From Nitrospinota bacterium (GTDB taxonomy: Bacteria > Nitrospinota > Nitrospinia > JACRGO01): 64,000 nucleotides of DNA. The notes below the pieces were generated by a model. It made no database searches, had not been told where the DNA came from, and worked only from the letters and a program-made list of their open reading frames with translations. The stretch spans positions 1 to 64,000 of the forward strand of contig JACRGO010000237.1 in NCBI GenBank assembly GCA_016212295.1, in the 5' to 3' direction. A program made the position numbers and the translations under genes. Of the stretch, positions 56,272 to 64,000 are shown one piece after another. Numbering within the stretch: position 1 is the first letter of the stretch; the number at the start of each line of letters is the position of its first letter.

Positions 56272-57174
56272 TTATTCCATCTTAATCATAGCTTTAATAT
56301 TTATAGCCGACAGCCCTTCCTGCTCGTCAATAATGTCCAGGGCGCCAATGCCGTTGATGGATTTGGCCCCCGCCATTAGCTTCAATATGAAGTCGTCCTT
56401 TTCCCCGCTAAAGGGAAAGGCATAAACGGAGGTATGCTGTGTGGAATCGTAAGTCCTCTTGGGGCTTTTCCCTGCGGCCTCCCTGATTATTTGCGAAAAT
56501 CTGATGGAGGTCTCGGAATCAAGGACATTGGATATCAGGAGATGAATGGATTTGCCGTTCTTCGCCATGTCATTTATCTTCTCCTGGATTTTAGTGGTCA
56601 GGAACGCGGCTGTATCCCTGGCCGCCTTGATTTTCGCTGTTTTCATGCTGCTCCCCATGCCGGTCTTATTCCCGGTAAGCACGGCCAGAACGTCCGCGCT
56701 TTTGGGGTCCACCACCTTCAGTTCTTCCACGATGAGCTTGACCACGTAAAACCCTGAGTCCTTTCCCATGTCCTGAAACTCATGATTCGCGGATACGGTG
56801 TAATCCGCGGAAAGCGCGCCTGCCAGGGAGTTGAGCACCTTGGATTCGCTCTCCGCCAATGCGCCTTTTGAGAGTTCCGCGTCATCGTATTTTTCCTGAA
56901 GCGACCCCATGACGGTTTCCTGTACGCCCTTGTCCCGCAACTGGCTAGCGTAATGTTCTTTCGCTTTTTTGAGATCGCTGTCGGCAACAACCCTAAAGCC
57001 CTGTTTCTGAAACTCCGACTGAAAGGCTGTGGAGAGGGTGGCGTCTTTGCTGTAAAAAAGGAAGAGGGGGGAGGGCGTGTTATCCTGGGCTTGGGCGAAG
57101 TCAGGACCAGGCACAAAGGCACAGAGGCACAAAGGCAGAAAGATAAAAAAATTAAAGAATCGTTTTAATGACAT
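56272..57174 (-). CDS. Exported FlgT/LPP20-like protein
   Basis: 300 residues, N-terminal signal (FFNFFIFLPLCLCAFVPG). A beta/alpha domain follows (LFLFYSKDATLSTAFQSEFQ; KAKEHYASQLRDKGV). Next comes a KAARDTAAFLTTKIQEKIND helix and a ferredoxin-like module (HLLISNVLDSETSIRFSQII; VYAFPFSGEKDDFILKLMAG), as seen in FlgT or LPP20-type proteins. The signal's hydrophobic core is encoded by a 'caaaggcacagaggcacaaa' repeat (57110-57135), the same sort found between genes elsewhere. First of a group of similar exported proteins. Function is unknown. Confidence 0.6.
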   Translation of the reverse strand: MSLKRFFNFFIFLPLCLCAFVPGPDFAQAQDNTPSPLFLFYSKDATLSTAFQSEFQKQGFRVVADSDLKKAKEHYASQLRDKGVQETVMGSLQEKYDDAELSKGALAESESKVLNSLAGALSADYTVSANHEFQDMGKDSGFYVVKLIVEELKVVDPKSADVLAVLTGNKTGMGSSMKTAKIKAARDTAAFLTTKIQEKINDMAKNGKSIHLLISNVLDSETSIRFSQIIREAAGKSPKRTYDSTQHTSVYAFPFSGEKDDFILKLMAGAKSINGIGALDIIDEQEGLSAINIKAMIKME

Positions 57175-57189
57175 TTTTAACGGCTCCTT

Positions 57190-57225
57190 GTTCAGGGTTC
57201 AGGGTTCAGGGTTCAGGGTTGGAAG
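57190..57225. repeat. Tandem 'gttcagg' repeat
   Basis: Four to five tandem units of gttcagg followed by a short inverted match (agaaccctggcc). It lies between two exported-protein genes. The flank also has aaccggtaaccgtgaaccat (57277). A related single unit occurs at about 6300. Confidence 0.7.
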
Positions 57226-57312
57226 AACCCTGGCCTTTTAATTTTTGATGGTTAATTGGATATAAAAGACGCCGTGTAACCGGTAACCGTGAACCATGAA
57301 CGCTTACCAAAT

Positions 57313-58545
57313 TCACAAGCCACCGAATTTGTCTTTCAGGACGCTTGCCAATTGCCCTTGAATGTTCTTCGTTATTTTCTCCACTTCTTTTTCAATGTCG
57401 TTTTCGTTCATGTATGTCCCGCCTTTTTCGATGTTCGCGGTTGTTTTAAGTCCGCCCGTCGCCGTGTCGTAAACATTCAATTGAAGCGTTCCTTTTACCC
57501 CTCCCGCCGCTTCCTCCCCTTTTCGTTCCGAAATTTCCACCAGGAATTGGGCGTCGATTACATAGTTGGCCGCTTCCGCCAGGGTTTTCCCGGACCTGTC
57601 TTCAAACCAGCGCAAGGCGGCTTGATTCAGAGAGGCATCGTTGACCCAGGTTATATTCTGGCCTTCCAAAAAATTTCCCACTCCAGTCTTCAAGGCTTCC
57701 TGATGCTGGGGGTATTTTTTGTCAGGTTGGGTCTTGGACACGATGATGAACTTTTTTGCCGCAATGCCTTTTAAATGGAAGGGGGCGAGACGGGCGGGGA
57801 TGGCAACGGAGACGGTAGAATAATTCTGGCTGCCCGCATCCGTGAGCAAGGACATCTTGACCTGGTATTCGTTTCCAGCCTGGCCGATTTCCGTTTTCAC
57901 GGTCCAGTGGACCGAAGCGCCCTTTTTATCAAAGACATTGGGATAGGGAGAACTCTTCGTCCATATTCCGCCCAGCGTCTTGCGGATATATTCCCCCAGC
58001 CCCGGCTCCGGCTTCCCTTGGAATACCGGCTCCTCCATGAAGAAGTTCTGGTCGATGGCGGAAAAATGCGTATCCTCCACAAGCTTTTGAAGATAATCGT
58101 CAAAATGCTCCTGGTATAGGGAAGGCCATTTGGTTTCCAGGGATTTTATTTCGTAGGAGGCCAGTTTTCCGCCGGTTTTCGTGTCGATGATCTTCGCGTA
58201 CAGTTCCGCTTTTTCGCCTTTCAGGCGGATGAAACCGGTGAGCGAGTATCCTGTCTTGGCGCCTAAATAGGGGAGCATAACCCCCTTCTTGCCTTCATTC
58301 TTGAGCAGATTCACCAACGCATCGTTCAAAAAGCGGGTCAGGGGAATAATCTTGTTTTCCTTGGTCTTGAATAGGTCGATGGAGACCAAAAGCTCGTCTT
58401 GTTTGATTTGCCTTTCCAGGTTTTGGACGATCTCGCACGCCAGAGACGCCGCGTATTCCTTTTCGTCCGCGTAGGCATGGGGAAGAAAGACTATAGTGCA
58501 TAACAGTATATATAAAGGCAGTATGAATCTAAGCCTTCCAAGCAT
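57313..58545 (-). CDS. Exported CsgG/FlgO-like protein, large
   Basis: 410 residues with a signal peptide (FILPLYILLCTIVFLPHAYA). The first domain (ASLACEIVQNLERQIKQDEL; LTRFLNDALVNLLKNEGKKG; TGYSLTGFIRLKGEKAELYA) has the pattern of CsgG/FlgO nucleation-type domains. A later module (KKFIIVSKTQPDKKYPQHQE; ANYVIDAQFLVEISERKGEE) looks like a second copy of that fold. No lipobox is seen, so it is soluble periplasmic or outer-membrane associated. Function is unknown. Confidence 0.6.
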   Translation of the reverse strand: MLGRLRFILPLYILLCTIVFLPHAYADEKEYAASLACEIVQNLERQIKQDELLVSIDLFKTKENKIIPLTRFLNDALVNLLKNEGKKGVMLPYLGAKTGYSLTGFIRLKGEKAELYAKIIDTKTGGKLASYEIKSLETKWPSLYQEHFDDYLQKLVEDTHFSAIDQNFFMEEPVFQGKPEPGLGEYIRKTLGGIWTKSSPYPNVFDKKGASVHWTVKTEIGQAGNEYQVKMSLLTDAGSQNYSTVSVAIPARLAPFHLKGIAAKKFIIVSKTQPDKKYPQHQEALKTGVGNFLEGQNITWVNDASLNQAALRWFEDRSGKTLAEAANYVIDAQFLVEISERKGEEAAGGVKGTLQLNVYDTATGGLKTTANIEKGGTYMNENDIEKEVEKITKNIQGQLASVLKDKFGGL

Positions 58546-58743
58546 TTGACCAAGCCCTCCTTTTTATTGATTGACATGGCGCGGCCTTTGCTTTTCCACC
58601 GCAACTTTAGCTCGCCTTGCCACTGTGGCACAGGTAAAGGACACTCCCATAGCGGCCTGCACAACCGACTCTATAAAGAGCGCATCAACCGCATTAAGGC
58701 ATGTTGGTTTTTAAGCCTGCCCTGACGCGTCGGCGGCCGATTG

Positions 58744-59487
58744 TCATTTTGCCTGCCGTCCGGTATTAGGCTTATTTCCGGCGTTGCCGCCACCAACCGC
58801 ATTGAACATTCCGCCAAACACACCGCCGATGGTTCCCAAAGCTTCTTGGGCCTCTTGCTTTCCCTCTTCCCGCTTTTGGGCCTTTCTCATTTTCTCTTTT
58901 TCGTCTTGCGGGATGTCCATCTTCGCAATTTCTTGCTGTTCCTTATCTGTCAGCACGGATTCTTTTGTGAAATTTTTCAGAAGCTCGTCCGCGACTTTAT
59001 CCGCCAAAAAATCATAATCATTCTCATTTGCCTGGGCCTTCACGGAAGTGACAACCTGCTTGGAGCCAACGTCAATGAATCTTGCCGTAAGTATTAAGTT
59101 AGTTTTAGACTTCGTCAATTTGGAAACAACGATTTTGGTGGCGCCAAGGCTCTCGACCATTTTGGCTTGATCCTCTTCGCTCATTTTAAACTTTCCTCCT
59201 TCAAGAGAGGAGTCCCTTTCCTTCATGGCGAGTTGCAATTGAGAGCGTTCAAATATGACCAATTTAGTGGATCGAGAAAAAATATCTGTAAAAGTATCCA
59301 CCACTCCTTTGGCATATTCCGAGGCTCCTTCCACCGCGTTTTCGCAATCAAAAATAGCAATCTTATCTTTCTCACCCGCTACGGCGGTTCCTGAGCAGAA
59401 CTGAATAATGCAGAGAAGCATTAATAAAGATGAAAGAAGCGATAGAAAAACGCCATTGATGGTTTTTATTGTTTTTTTCGCAGTCAT
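58744..59487 (-). CDS. Exported CsgG-family protein
   Basis: 247 residues. A long N-terminal hydrophobic signal leads to a CsgG-type domain: KIAIFDCENAVEGASEYAKG; LVIFERSQLQLAMKERDSSL, the family's 'ERS' segment; LGATKIVVSKLTKSKTNLIL. The Gly/Gln-rich C-terminus (GTIGGVFGGMFNAVGGGNAG) is unusual. CsgG relatives build outer-membrane channels or act in flagellar/LpoB-type assembly. The 305-bp leader upstream contains a minimal ORF with a strong ribosome site. Confidence 0.75.
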   Translation of the reverse strand: MTAKKTIKTINGVFLSLLSSLLMLLCIIQFCSGTAVAGEKDKIAIFDCENAVEGASEYAKGVVDTFTDIFSRSTKLVIFERSQLQLAMKERDSSLEGGKFKMSEEDQAKMVESLGATKIVVSKLTKSKTNLILTARFIDVGSKQVVTSVKAQANENDYDFLADKVADELLKNFTKESVLTDKEQQEIAKMDIPQDEKEKMRKAQKREEGKQEAQEALGTIGGVFGGMFNAVGGGNAGNKPNTGRQAK

Positions 59488-59586
59488 TTTATTCCTCCTG
59501 TTTTTTATTCTGTCATGATTTTTTGGGGTATATAAAACCGGGATTCTTCGTCGCGGAATTTATACTGAGTGAAACGAATGTGCTCC

Positions 59587-59689
59587 TCAGTTAATATGTA
59601 GGCCGTGACAAAGCGTCGGAATCATTTTTAAAATGGATAGAAAAATCATTGCCTTTAAAAATATCACATGCCTTTCTCCTCCTCCTTTT
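59587..59689 (-). promoter_or_regulatory. Leader with minimal AUG-UGA ORF and short peptide
   Basis: On the minus strand AAAAGGAGGAGGAG (complement of 59676-59689) is followed 6 bases later by ATG (59667-59669) and at once by TGA. A second ATG at 59649 opens a 20-codon ORF ending at 59587, 100 bp before the CsgG-family start at 59487. It may be a leader for translational control, or simply the scar of a lost gene. Confidence 0.3.
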
Positions 59690-59792
59690 AAAAAAATATT
59701 GGAAAATGAAATACCGTGAAACTGCTTCATGTTTTCAATGCTTGGTTGTCCCACCCCCCTTCCTATAAAAATAAACCGATTGCCCTTATTCC

Positions 59793-60536
59793 TTATTCCA
59801 TCACAACACTCATCTCCAGCTTTACCCCATTAGCATTCTCTTCCAGCCAGTTTTCCTCTGCCGTGTCCAATAATTTCATAGCGTTGTCTTTGGATAAACC
59901 GTGCTCTTTTGTCAGTTTCTTTAAAAGATCTTGCTTCGCCGCCCTGCGCGTGTTTTCTTTCATGGTTCGAATCAATCCTATCTCGTCTTTGTCCGCATGA
60001 TAATCACGCAGGGTTTTAACCTTCTTTTTTTGAGACTCCAGATCCAATTCAAAAAAATACTGCTTGGTGTTAGACAGGACCTTGCCGTCTTTTCTGTTTA
60101 TGGCCTTATAAGAGAGACGGACCCCTTTTTCTTCCGCCCACATGCTTCCCACAATCAAGAGGTCAATTCCAACCTTGGATAAGTATTCCTCCCCATCTTC
60201 ATCTTTTGAGCCAAAACGCTCATTTTCCTTTGCCAGCTTTTCCAGGTCCGCTCGTTCCACGAAGGCATGATTTTTTCCGCCCCTTGTAATGAGAGCGGAC
60301 ATCAAGCCGTCGTTAAACTTTTTTGCTGTTTCAGGGGAAATAGGTCCCTCTTTTTTTTCGAATTCCCGAATGCCGATTTTAAAGGAACTGTTGAGTGGGG
60401 ATAAAATTTCTTCCGCCATCTGACTGAAGTTAGTCTCGTATGCGGTTTGGCCGGCAAAGGAGGGTGGAGAAAAAAAGAGGTAAAAAATAAAGAGGTAAAA
60501 AATCAGCCTGGTTTTCAAGATCGAGGTTTTATTCAT
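59793..60536 (-). CDS. Exported FlgO/CsgG-like protein
   Basis: 247 residues. The signal peptide (LIFYLFIFYLFFSPPSFAGQ) is followed by a FlgO/CsgG-type domain: FKIGIREFEKKEGPISPETA; KFNDGLMSALITRGGKNHAF then VERADLEKL; LSKVGIDLLIVGSMWAEEKG. The helical C-terminus is Lys-rich. The ATG at 60536 has AAAGGG 8 bases upstream and fits the signal; the longer frame from 60728 is rejected. It is divergent from the coiled-coil gene at 60576. Confidence 0.7.
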   Translation of the reverse strand: MNKTSILKTRLIFYLFIFYLFFSPPSFAGQTAYETNFSQMAEEILSPLNSSFKIGIREFEKKEGPISPETAKKFNDGLMSALITRGGKNHAFVERADLEKLAKENERFGSKDEDGEEYLSKVGIDLLIVGSMWAEEKGVRLSYKAINRKDGKVLSNTKQYFFELDLESQKKKVKTLRDYHADKDEIGLIRTMKENTRRAAKQDLLKKLTKEHGLSKDNAMKLLDTAEENWLEENANGVKLEMSVVME

Positions 60537-60575
60537 TTGACAACCCTTTCCGTTTTCTTTTAAGATTAAACCATT

Positions 60576-61049
60576 ATGAGAATTAAACTCTTCCATAAAA
60601 GCCTCTTCCCTGTTTTCGCCTTTGTCTGGCTTTCTTTCTCCCCTAATCCCGGTTTTGCCGTGGAGACCGCGCCCAGAATAACCGACCGCGAGATCGTGGA
60701 AAAATTGTCCCGGCTGGAAGAAGGGCAAAAAAGCATTGATAAACGGTTTGAGGATGTTAATAAGCGCATCGACGATCTTCGCTCCGAGATGAACAACCGG
60801 TTTAACGACCTGAACCAGCGGTTCAGCGTCCTGCAGTGGATGTTCGGTGTATTCATTACCATCGCCCTCGCTATTTTCGCGGCCATCGCCAGGGTTTTAT
60901 GGGACCAGAACCGAAGCCGCGCCGCCCATGAAAAAATCATCCAAAACCTGTCCGGCGAAATAGAATCCCTCAAGCAAACCGACCTTAAACTCATGGACCA
61001 GATCCGGGCCCTTATCGAGGCCCTCAAGCCTCCCAGGGGGGTTTTGTGA
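60576..61049 (+). CDS. Exported coiled-coil protein with membrane helix
   Basis: 157 residues. A signal peptide (SLFPVFAFVWLSFSPNPGFA) leads to a coiled coil (EEGQKSIDKRFEDVNKRIDD; LNQRFSVLQ), then a membrane helix (WMFGVFITIALAIFAAIARV) and a second helical part (AAHEKIIQNLSGEIESLKQT). It is the only plus-strand gene in the exported-protein cluster and is divergent from the FlgO-like gene with a 39-bp gap. The KRFEDVNKR segment matches the coiled-coil gene at 5702. Confidence 0.65.
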   Translation: MRIKLFHKSLFPVFAFVWLSFSPNPGFAVETAPRITDREIVEKLSRLEEGQKSIDKRFEDVNKRIDDLRSEMNNRFNDLNQRFSVLQWMFGVFITIALAIFAAIARVLWDQNRSRAAHEKIIQNLSGEIESLKQTDLKLMDQIRALIEALKPPRGVL

Positions 61050-61211
61050 AATAACCCTCCCCTCCCGTGCTACAAACAACCTATAAAACTTTGTTTTTTT
61101 AGCAAAGTTTTTTCCAGTTCAAGTTTAAAGTGACTAAAGTTTAAAGTGAGCTAACGTTGCGCGGTATAAAAGCAATTTTTTATTTTTTAACTTTAGGCGC
61201 TTTAGTTCACT

Positions 61212-61832
61212 TTAAGCCGCCGGCAAATAATCATTCAGCAGCCTGCTTATCTCTCTTCCTATCTCCCTTGCCGTGTCGATTAAGGTTTCGCGGACGGCGA
61301 GGTCCACGTCCGCCAGGCGCGCATCAGGCCCCATTTCCCTGTACCCCTCCTTGGAAAGTTTCGCAATTATCTTTTTCTTTTTCGCGTCTATGGCCCACGA
61401 GTCTATGGAGACATTGACGTTCTTGTCTCCCTCTCCCGTCTTTCCCCGTTTACGGACCTGAATGTCCAGAAAAAGAACGATGTTTCTTTTTTCCCGCTTA
61501 GAGACCCGGACCCCCTCGTTAATCATGTCGATCTCTCCTCGGGCGGTAAACTCGCTGGCCACTACGGAGGGATAGGCAACATTGATAAGAATCTCCCGGA
61601 GGGCGTTGGTTATTTCGCCGCCGACCGCCAAAGCCAGATCCGAGTTGTGAGACAGGGACTGGTTGGTTCTCTTATAGAACTCCATGACCGCCGCCGCTCT
61701 GTCAAAGGAATCCTTGTCCGTGTAAATTCCGGCTGCCGTTTTATCCGTGGCCGTGGCAATCGGATGTTTTGAGGCGCACCCGGAGGCAAGGAGCGCTGCG
61801 ATAGCCGCCGCGCATAAAGACATTTTTTTCAT
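61212..61832 (-). CDS. Lipoprotein, unknown (CsgG-cluster member)
   Basis: 206 residues. The signal peptide ends in the lipobox LLASGC (Cys19). The mature part (DKDSFDRAAAVMEFYKRTNQ; FTARGEIDMINEGVRVSKRE; NIVLFLDIQVRKRGKTGEGD; VDLAVRETLIDTAREIGREI) has alternating strands and helices but no family I can name. The ATG at 61832 has AGAGGA 6 bases upstream. The longer frame to 61931 reads a gtcatgagtcatgtg repeat and is rejected. The frame overlaps nothing downstream. Confidence 0.65.
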   Translation of the reverse strand: MKKMSLCAAAIAALLASGCASKHPIATATDKTAAGIYTDKDSFDRAAAVMEFYKRTNQSLSHNSDLALAVGGEITNALREILINVAYPSVVASEFTARGEIDMINEGVRVSKREKRNIVLFLDIQVRKRGKTGEGDKNVNVSIDSWAIDAKKKKIIAKLSKEGYREMGPDARLADVDLAVRETLIDTAREIGREISRLLNDYLPAA

Positions 61833-61927
61833 AAAAATCCTCTCTTTTGAAATGAGTCGTGTGTCATGAGTCATGTGTCGTGCGATCTTCGTCCTTCGTG
61901 ATTCGCCCTTCGTCTCTCGTCCCTTTA

Positions 61928-62842
61928 TCAATTGGACTGGCGGACGCGGATTTTCGATAGCGTCATTTCCGTTCCCTGTGTGCTTGTTGAGACCGGAATC
62001 TTCAAGTCCTTCAAAATCAGATCAAATTCCGACGTCAATTTGGACTGGTCCGCCGTGGACCGGTATTCCACTTCGGCCGCGGTCGGCGTTTGCTTGAGCT
62101 GGCGATGGGAGACATAGCCTTCCACTTTGGAAAAGGAGTCCAAAACATCCTCAAGCTCTCCGGTCTCAAATTTTTTAAAGGTGAGCGTGTAGATGCGCCC
62201 GCTCTCCTCTAATTTACTCCTGTTTTTTCCGCCCTTATCCATGAATCCCGGCGCCTGGCCTCCGCCTCCCCCGCCTCCGACATGGGCCTTGATTTGCAAG
62301 CCGAGCTCTTTCGCGGCCTGGGCCGCCACGTCCTTGGCCGATTCCCCTGCGGCATCCATGATCTGGGGTTTCTGAAATGGGGCGCGCACCGTAACCGGCA
62401 CCTCGGTGGTCACGTCCACCTTTCCAATGGTCCTGGCGGATTTATCGACAAAAAACGCCTCCAAAAAAATTTGCGCCCTTACTTTTTTGAATCCCCCTGT
62501 ATCTTCCAGCCACGGGGTAACCTGAAAGATGACGGCGATGTCGCAATGGGCCGCCTGCGCGATTCCCGCCAGCTCCGCTTTGTTTCTGGCCCCTTCCGTG
62601 TAAGTGTCTTTCACGGCCACAACTTCGTCCTTCACTTCAAAATCAAAATCCTGGATAAGGATGTCGGTGATCTCCGTCAGCGTCTGCTGGAATGTCCTGC
62701 TTTCGCGGGAAAGGGACTCCGGAAATTCCTTTTGCCCGAAAAACATCATGACAGGCTTGTCATACGCGAAAGAGGGCATGGGCGCGGCAAATAAAACAGC
62801 CGAAAAAATGGACAAAAACAAAACCATGATTTTTGTTCTCAT
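61928..62842 (-). CDS. Exported protein with Gly-rich linker and ferredoxin-like module
   Basis: 304 residues with a signal peptide (IMVLFLSIFSAVLFAAPMPS). The N-terminal CsgG/FlgO-like part (VMMFFGQKEFPESLSRESRT; CDIAVIFQVTPWL) is followed by a KDVAAQAAKELGLQIKAHV helix, a run of seven glycines, and a C-terminal ferredoxin-like module (YTLTFKKFETGELEDVLDSF; EYRSTADQSKLTSEFDLILK) like that of the 56272 gene. GGAGGA precedes the ATG at 62842. It is upstream of the 61212 lipoprotein gene with a 95-bp gap. Confidence 0.65.
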   Translation of the reverse strand: MRTKIMVLFLSIFSAVLFAAPMPSFAYDKPVMMFFGQKEFPESLSRESRTFQQTLTEITDILIQDFDFEVKDEVVAVKDTYTEGARNKAELAGIAQAAHCDIAVIFQVTPWLEDTGGFKKVRAQIFLEAFFVDKSARTIGKVDVTTEVPVTVRAPFQKPQIMDAAGESAKDVAAQAAKELGLQIKAHVGGGGGGGQAPGFMDKGGKNRSKLEESGRIYTLTFKKFETGELEDVLDSFSKVEGYVSHRQLKQTPTAAEVEYRSTADQSKLTSEFDLILKDLKIPVSTSTQGTEMTLSKIRVRQSN

Positions 62843-63399
62843 TATGGATATCCTCCGTTGTTGGGTTGTTTGAAAGCAGATAAATGACAAAAAAATATTC
62901 CTTGGCTGACACCTCCTTCCAAAAAATTTTGGTAACAATTCACGGCGCGGCCTTTGGCCGCAACCAAAGGGAAAACATGAGCCTCTCGATTCCCTCACGA
63001 TTTTCTCACGATTTTAAAATAGTTTTTTAAATCGAGAAGTAATCATGAAGCTAAAAATTGTAATAGTTCAGCCCTGTCTAATCCACCTGTCTGTGTGCGG
63101 ACACGCACAGGCAGGAATGAGCTGTTATACTGGTTTTTAATAACTCCGCCATTTATGGCGGAGAAACGAAAACAACTACCCGGCTTTAGCCATGACTTTA
63201 CTGCCCGCGCTTCGTGCGCCAGAGCGCGTCGCGCGCTGACAGGCAAATATAGTCAGGGCTAAAGCCCTACTTAGTTTGTTCACAGGCTCCAGCCTGAAGG
63301 CTGGAGTTAATAACTGTCCATAAGGGTGAACTATTACAAAAATTTTTGGGCAGAGCGAAGAATCTCAAGCCTTTCATGTTTCACCGAGAATTGCTGTTT
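62843..63399. repeat. Repeat-rich gap with strong palindromes
   Basis: A 557-bp gap. It contains a copy of the dispersed palindrome (62941-62968), an inverted pair ggctttagccatgact / agtcagggctaaagcc (63182-63197 and 63251-63266), and a perfect ctccagcct/aggctggag hairpin (63287-63306). A 67-codon ORF inside is not supported. Confidence 0.55.
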
Positions 63400-64000
63400 C
63401 TATTGGTCCTTCTTTTTTTGGCGTTTTTGGTGGTCTTTAAGTTGCCCGTTTTTTTGGGTTATATAATTTTTCTTGTCCTGGGATAGGGGGGCGGAGGCAA
63501 GCCAGGATTCCAATGATTCAAAGGACCAGCCTGAAAAGAAATCCTCCTTGAGCGCGGCCTCCAGTTTTTGTCCCGCCTCTTTGACGTCTCGTCCCAGGGC
63601 GGCAAGGGCTACGCATTGCAGATACAGGGCAATGGCCCGGTCTTTTCTTTCCCCGGCTATTTTCAGAGTTTTGGGAATAATGGCCAGGGCATTTTCATAT
63701 TGATTCTGAATGATATAAAACTCGGTAAGGTTGTTGTAAGGCTTGGCGTCTTCCGGATGGAGTTCAATGGCCTTGTAAAAGTCCTGTATGGCCTTGTCAT
63801 ACTCCTTGAGATATCTATAGGCGCTGCTCGTGTAGTCGCGAGCCGAGGCGTCTTTCGGATCGAGTTCAATGGCCTTGTCAAAGTCCCGTATGGCCTTGTC
63901 ATACTCCTTGAGATCGATATAGGCGTCTCCTCTGTTGCTGTAAGCCGAGGTGTCTTTCGGATTGAGTTTAATGGCCTCGCCATAGTCCCGTATGGCCTTG
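63400..64000 (-). CDS. TPR-repeat protein, 5' end beyond the window
   Basis: The minus strand reads tandem TPR units into the window edge: KAIRDYGEAIKLNPKDTSAY, KEYDKAIRDFDKAIELDPKD, KEYDKAIQDFYKAIELHPED and NNLTEFYIIQNQYENALAII. An Ala/Lys-rich C-terminus ends QKRQKKKDQ at 63400. The units are 102 bp apart and nearly identical in DNA (for example 63783 and 63885). Only about 200 residues are in view, without a start codon; the overlapping ATG ORFs are other frames. A scaffold role is typical. Confidence 0.85.
   Translation of the reverse strand, partial: KAIRDYGEAIKLNPKDTSAYSNRGDAYIDLKEYDKAIRDFDKAIELDPKDASARDYTSSAYRYLKEYDKAIQDFYKAIELHPEDAKPYNNLTEFYIIQNQYENALAIIPKTLKIAGERKDRAIALYLQCVALAALGRDVKEAGQKLEAALKEDFFSGWSFESLESWLASAPLSQDKKNYITQKNGQLKDHQKRQKKKDQ

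Noticed and set aside
63663-63983. 106-codon minus-strand ORF with SIRKTPRL repeats
   Set aside because: It is a different frame of the TPR repeats. The true TPR frame runs through without an ATG in view.

Overview
The window looks like a chromosomal contig of a flagellated, Gram-negative bacterium with mid-range GC. Support for this: a YbgC-type thioesterase, a POTRA-domain protein and many exported CsgG/FlgO-like proteins point to an outer membrane. A FliK-like hook-length protein, a chemoreceptor and a DUF115/Maf-type protein point to flagella. The split F-type ATP synthase locus (no atpB or atpE here), the large ATPase-BTAD regulator and the haem-type PilJ chemoreceptor would fit Nitrospirota or Desulfobacterota-like lineages. 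That placement is inference; no rRNA or marker gene is present to settle it.

Layout. 0.2-9.2 kb (minus strand): an envelope/glycan block with ybgC, uppP, a YkgJ-type cysteine-cluster protein, an ATP-grasp enzyme, a SPASM radical SAM enzyme, two glycan-related proteins, a coiled-coil protein, an FAD amine-oxidase-like enzyme and a DUF115 protein. 9.5-11.5 kb: a chemoreceptor. 11.6-15.2 kb: a small coiled-coil protein, an ECF sigma factor, a gene graveyard (kinase/receiver and SNF2-helicase remnants) and trpE. 16.6-22.9 kb: atpZ-F-H-A-G-X-D-C, with an unknown ORF between atpG and atpD. 23-25 kb: yjbQ, a zinc-ribbon protein and lysC. 25.1-29.5 kb: an accessory region with a MITE-like element, integron-type cassettes with attC sites but no integrase, an orphan CopG antitoxin, hicBA and a three-palindrome operator. 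29.6-44.7 kb: a DUF2142 membrane protein, a TPR lipoprotein, a frameshifted receiver-TPR protein, a frameshifted 1079-residue MalT/BTAD regulator, a DnaJ-like protein, a HEAT-repeat secreted protein, rtcB, degraded genes, a FliK-like protein and a methyltransferase. 44.9-52 kb: a second accessory region bounded by a tRNA 3'-half remnant and a truncated Mut7-C gene. It holds attC-flanked cassettes, a DUF3883 nuclease-like gene, a DNA-methyltransferase remnant, an AlbA/HATPase protein and a RelE-UvrD fusion. 52-56 kb: DUF2284, a B12-binding-type radical SAM enzyme, a barrel-less POTRA protein and a FliG/MotA-like protein. 56.2-62.9 kb: six exported or lipoprotein genes of CsgG/FlgO/FlgT-like character. 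63.4-64 kb: the end of a TPR gene that runs off the window.

Intergenic space is packed with dispersed repeats. They include a short palindromic element (consensus near TTTTGGTTGCGGCCATGCCG), 'cacaaagaacacaaag' repeats, 'caaataacaaat' palindromes and MITE-like inverted repeats. Several have entered coding sequence as C-termini, an insert in a glycosyltransferase, and a signal peptide. Three long genes carry single-base frameshifts, two of them at runs of five C or G, so assembly error and real decay both need to be considered.

The best candidates for something undescribed are the integrase-less cassette clusters with their defence-like cargo (RelE-UvrD fusion, DUF3883 protein, DUF3800-like protein), the FliG/MotA-like protein opposite a POTRA-only protein, and the exported CsgG/FlgO-like gene cluster.
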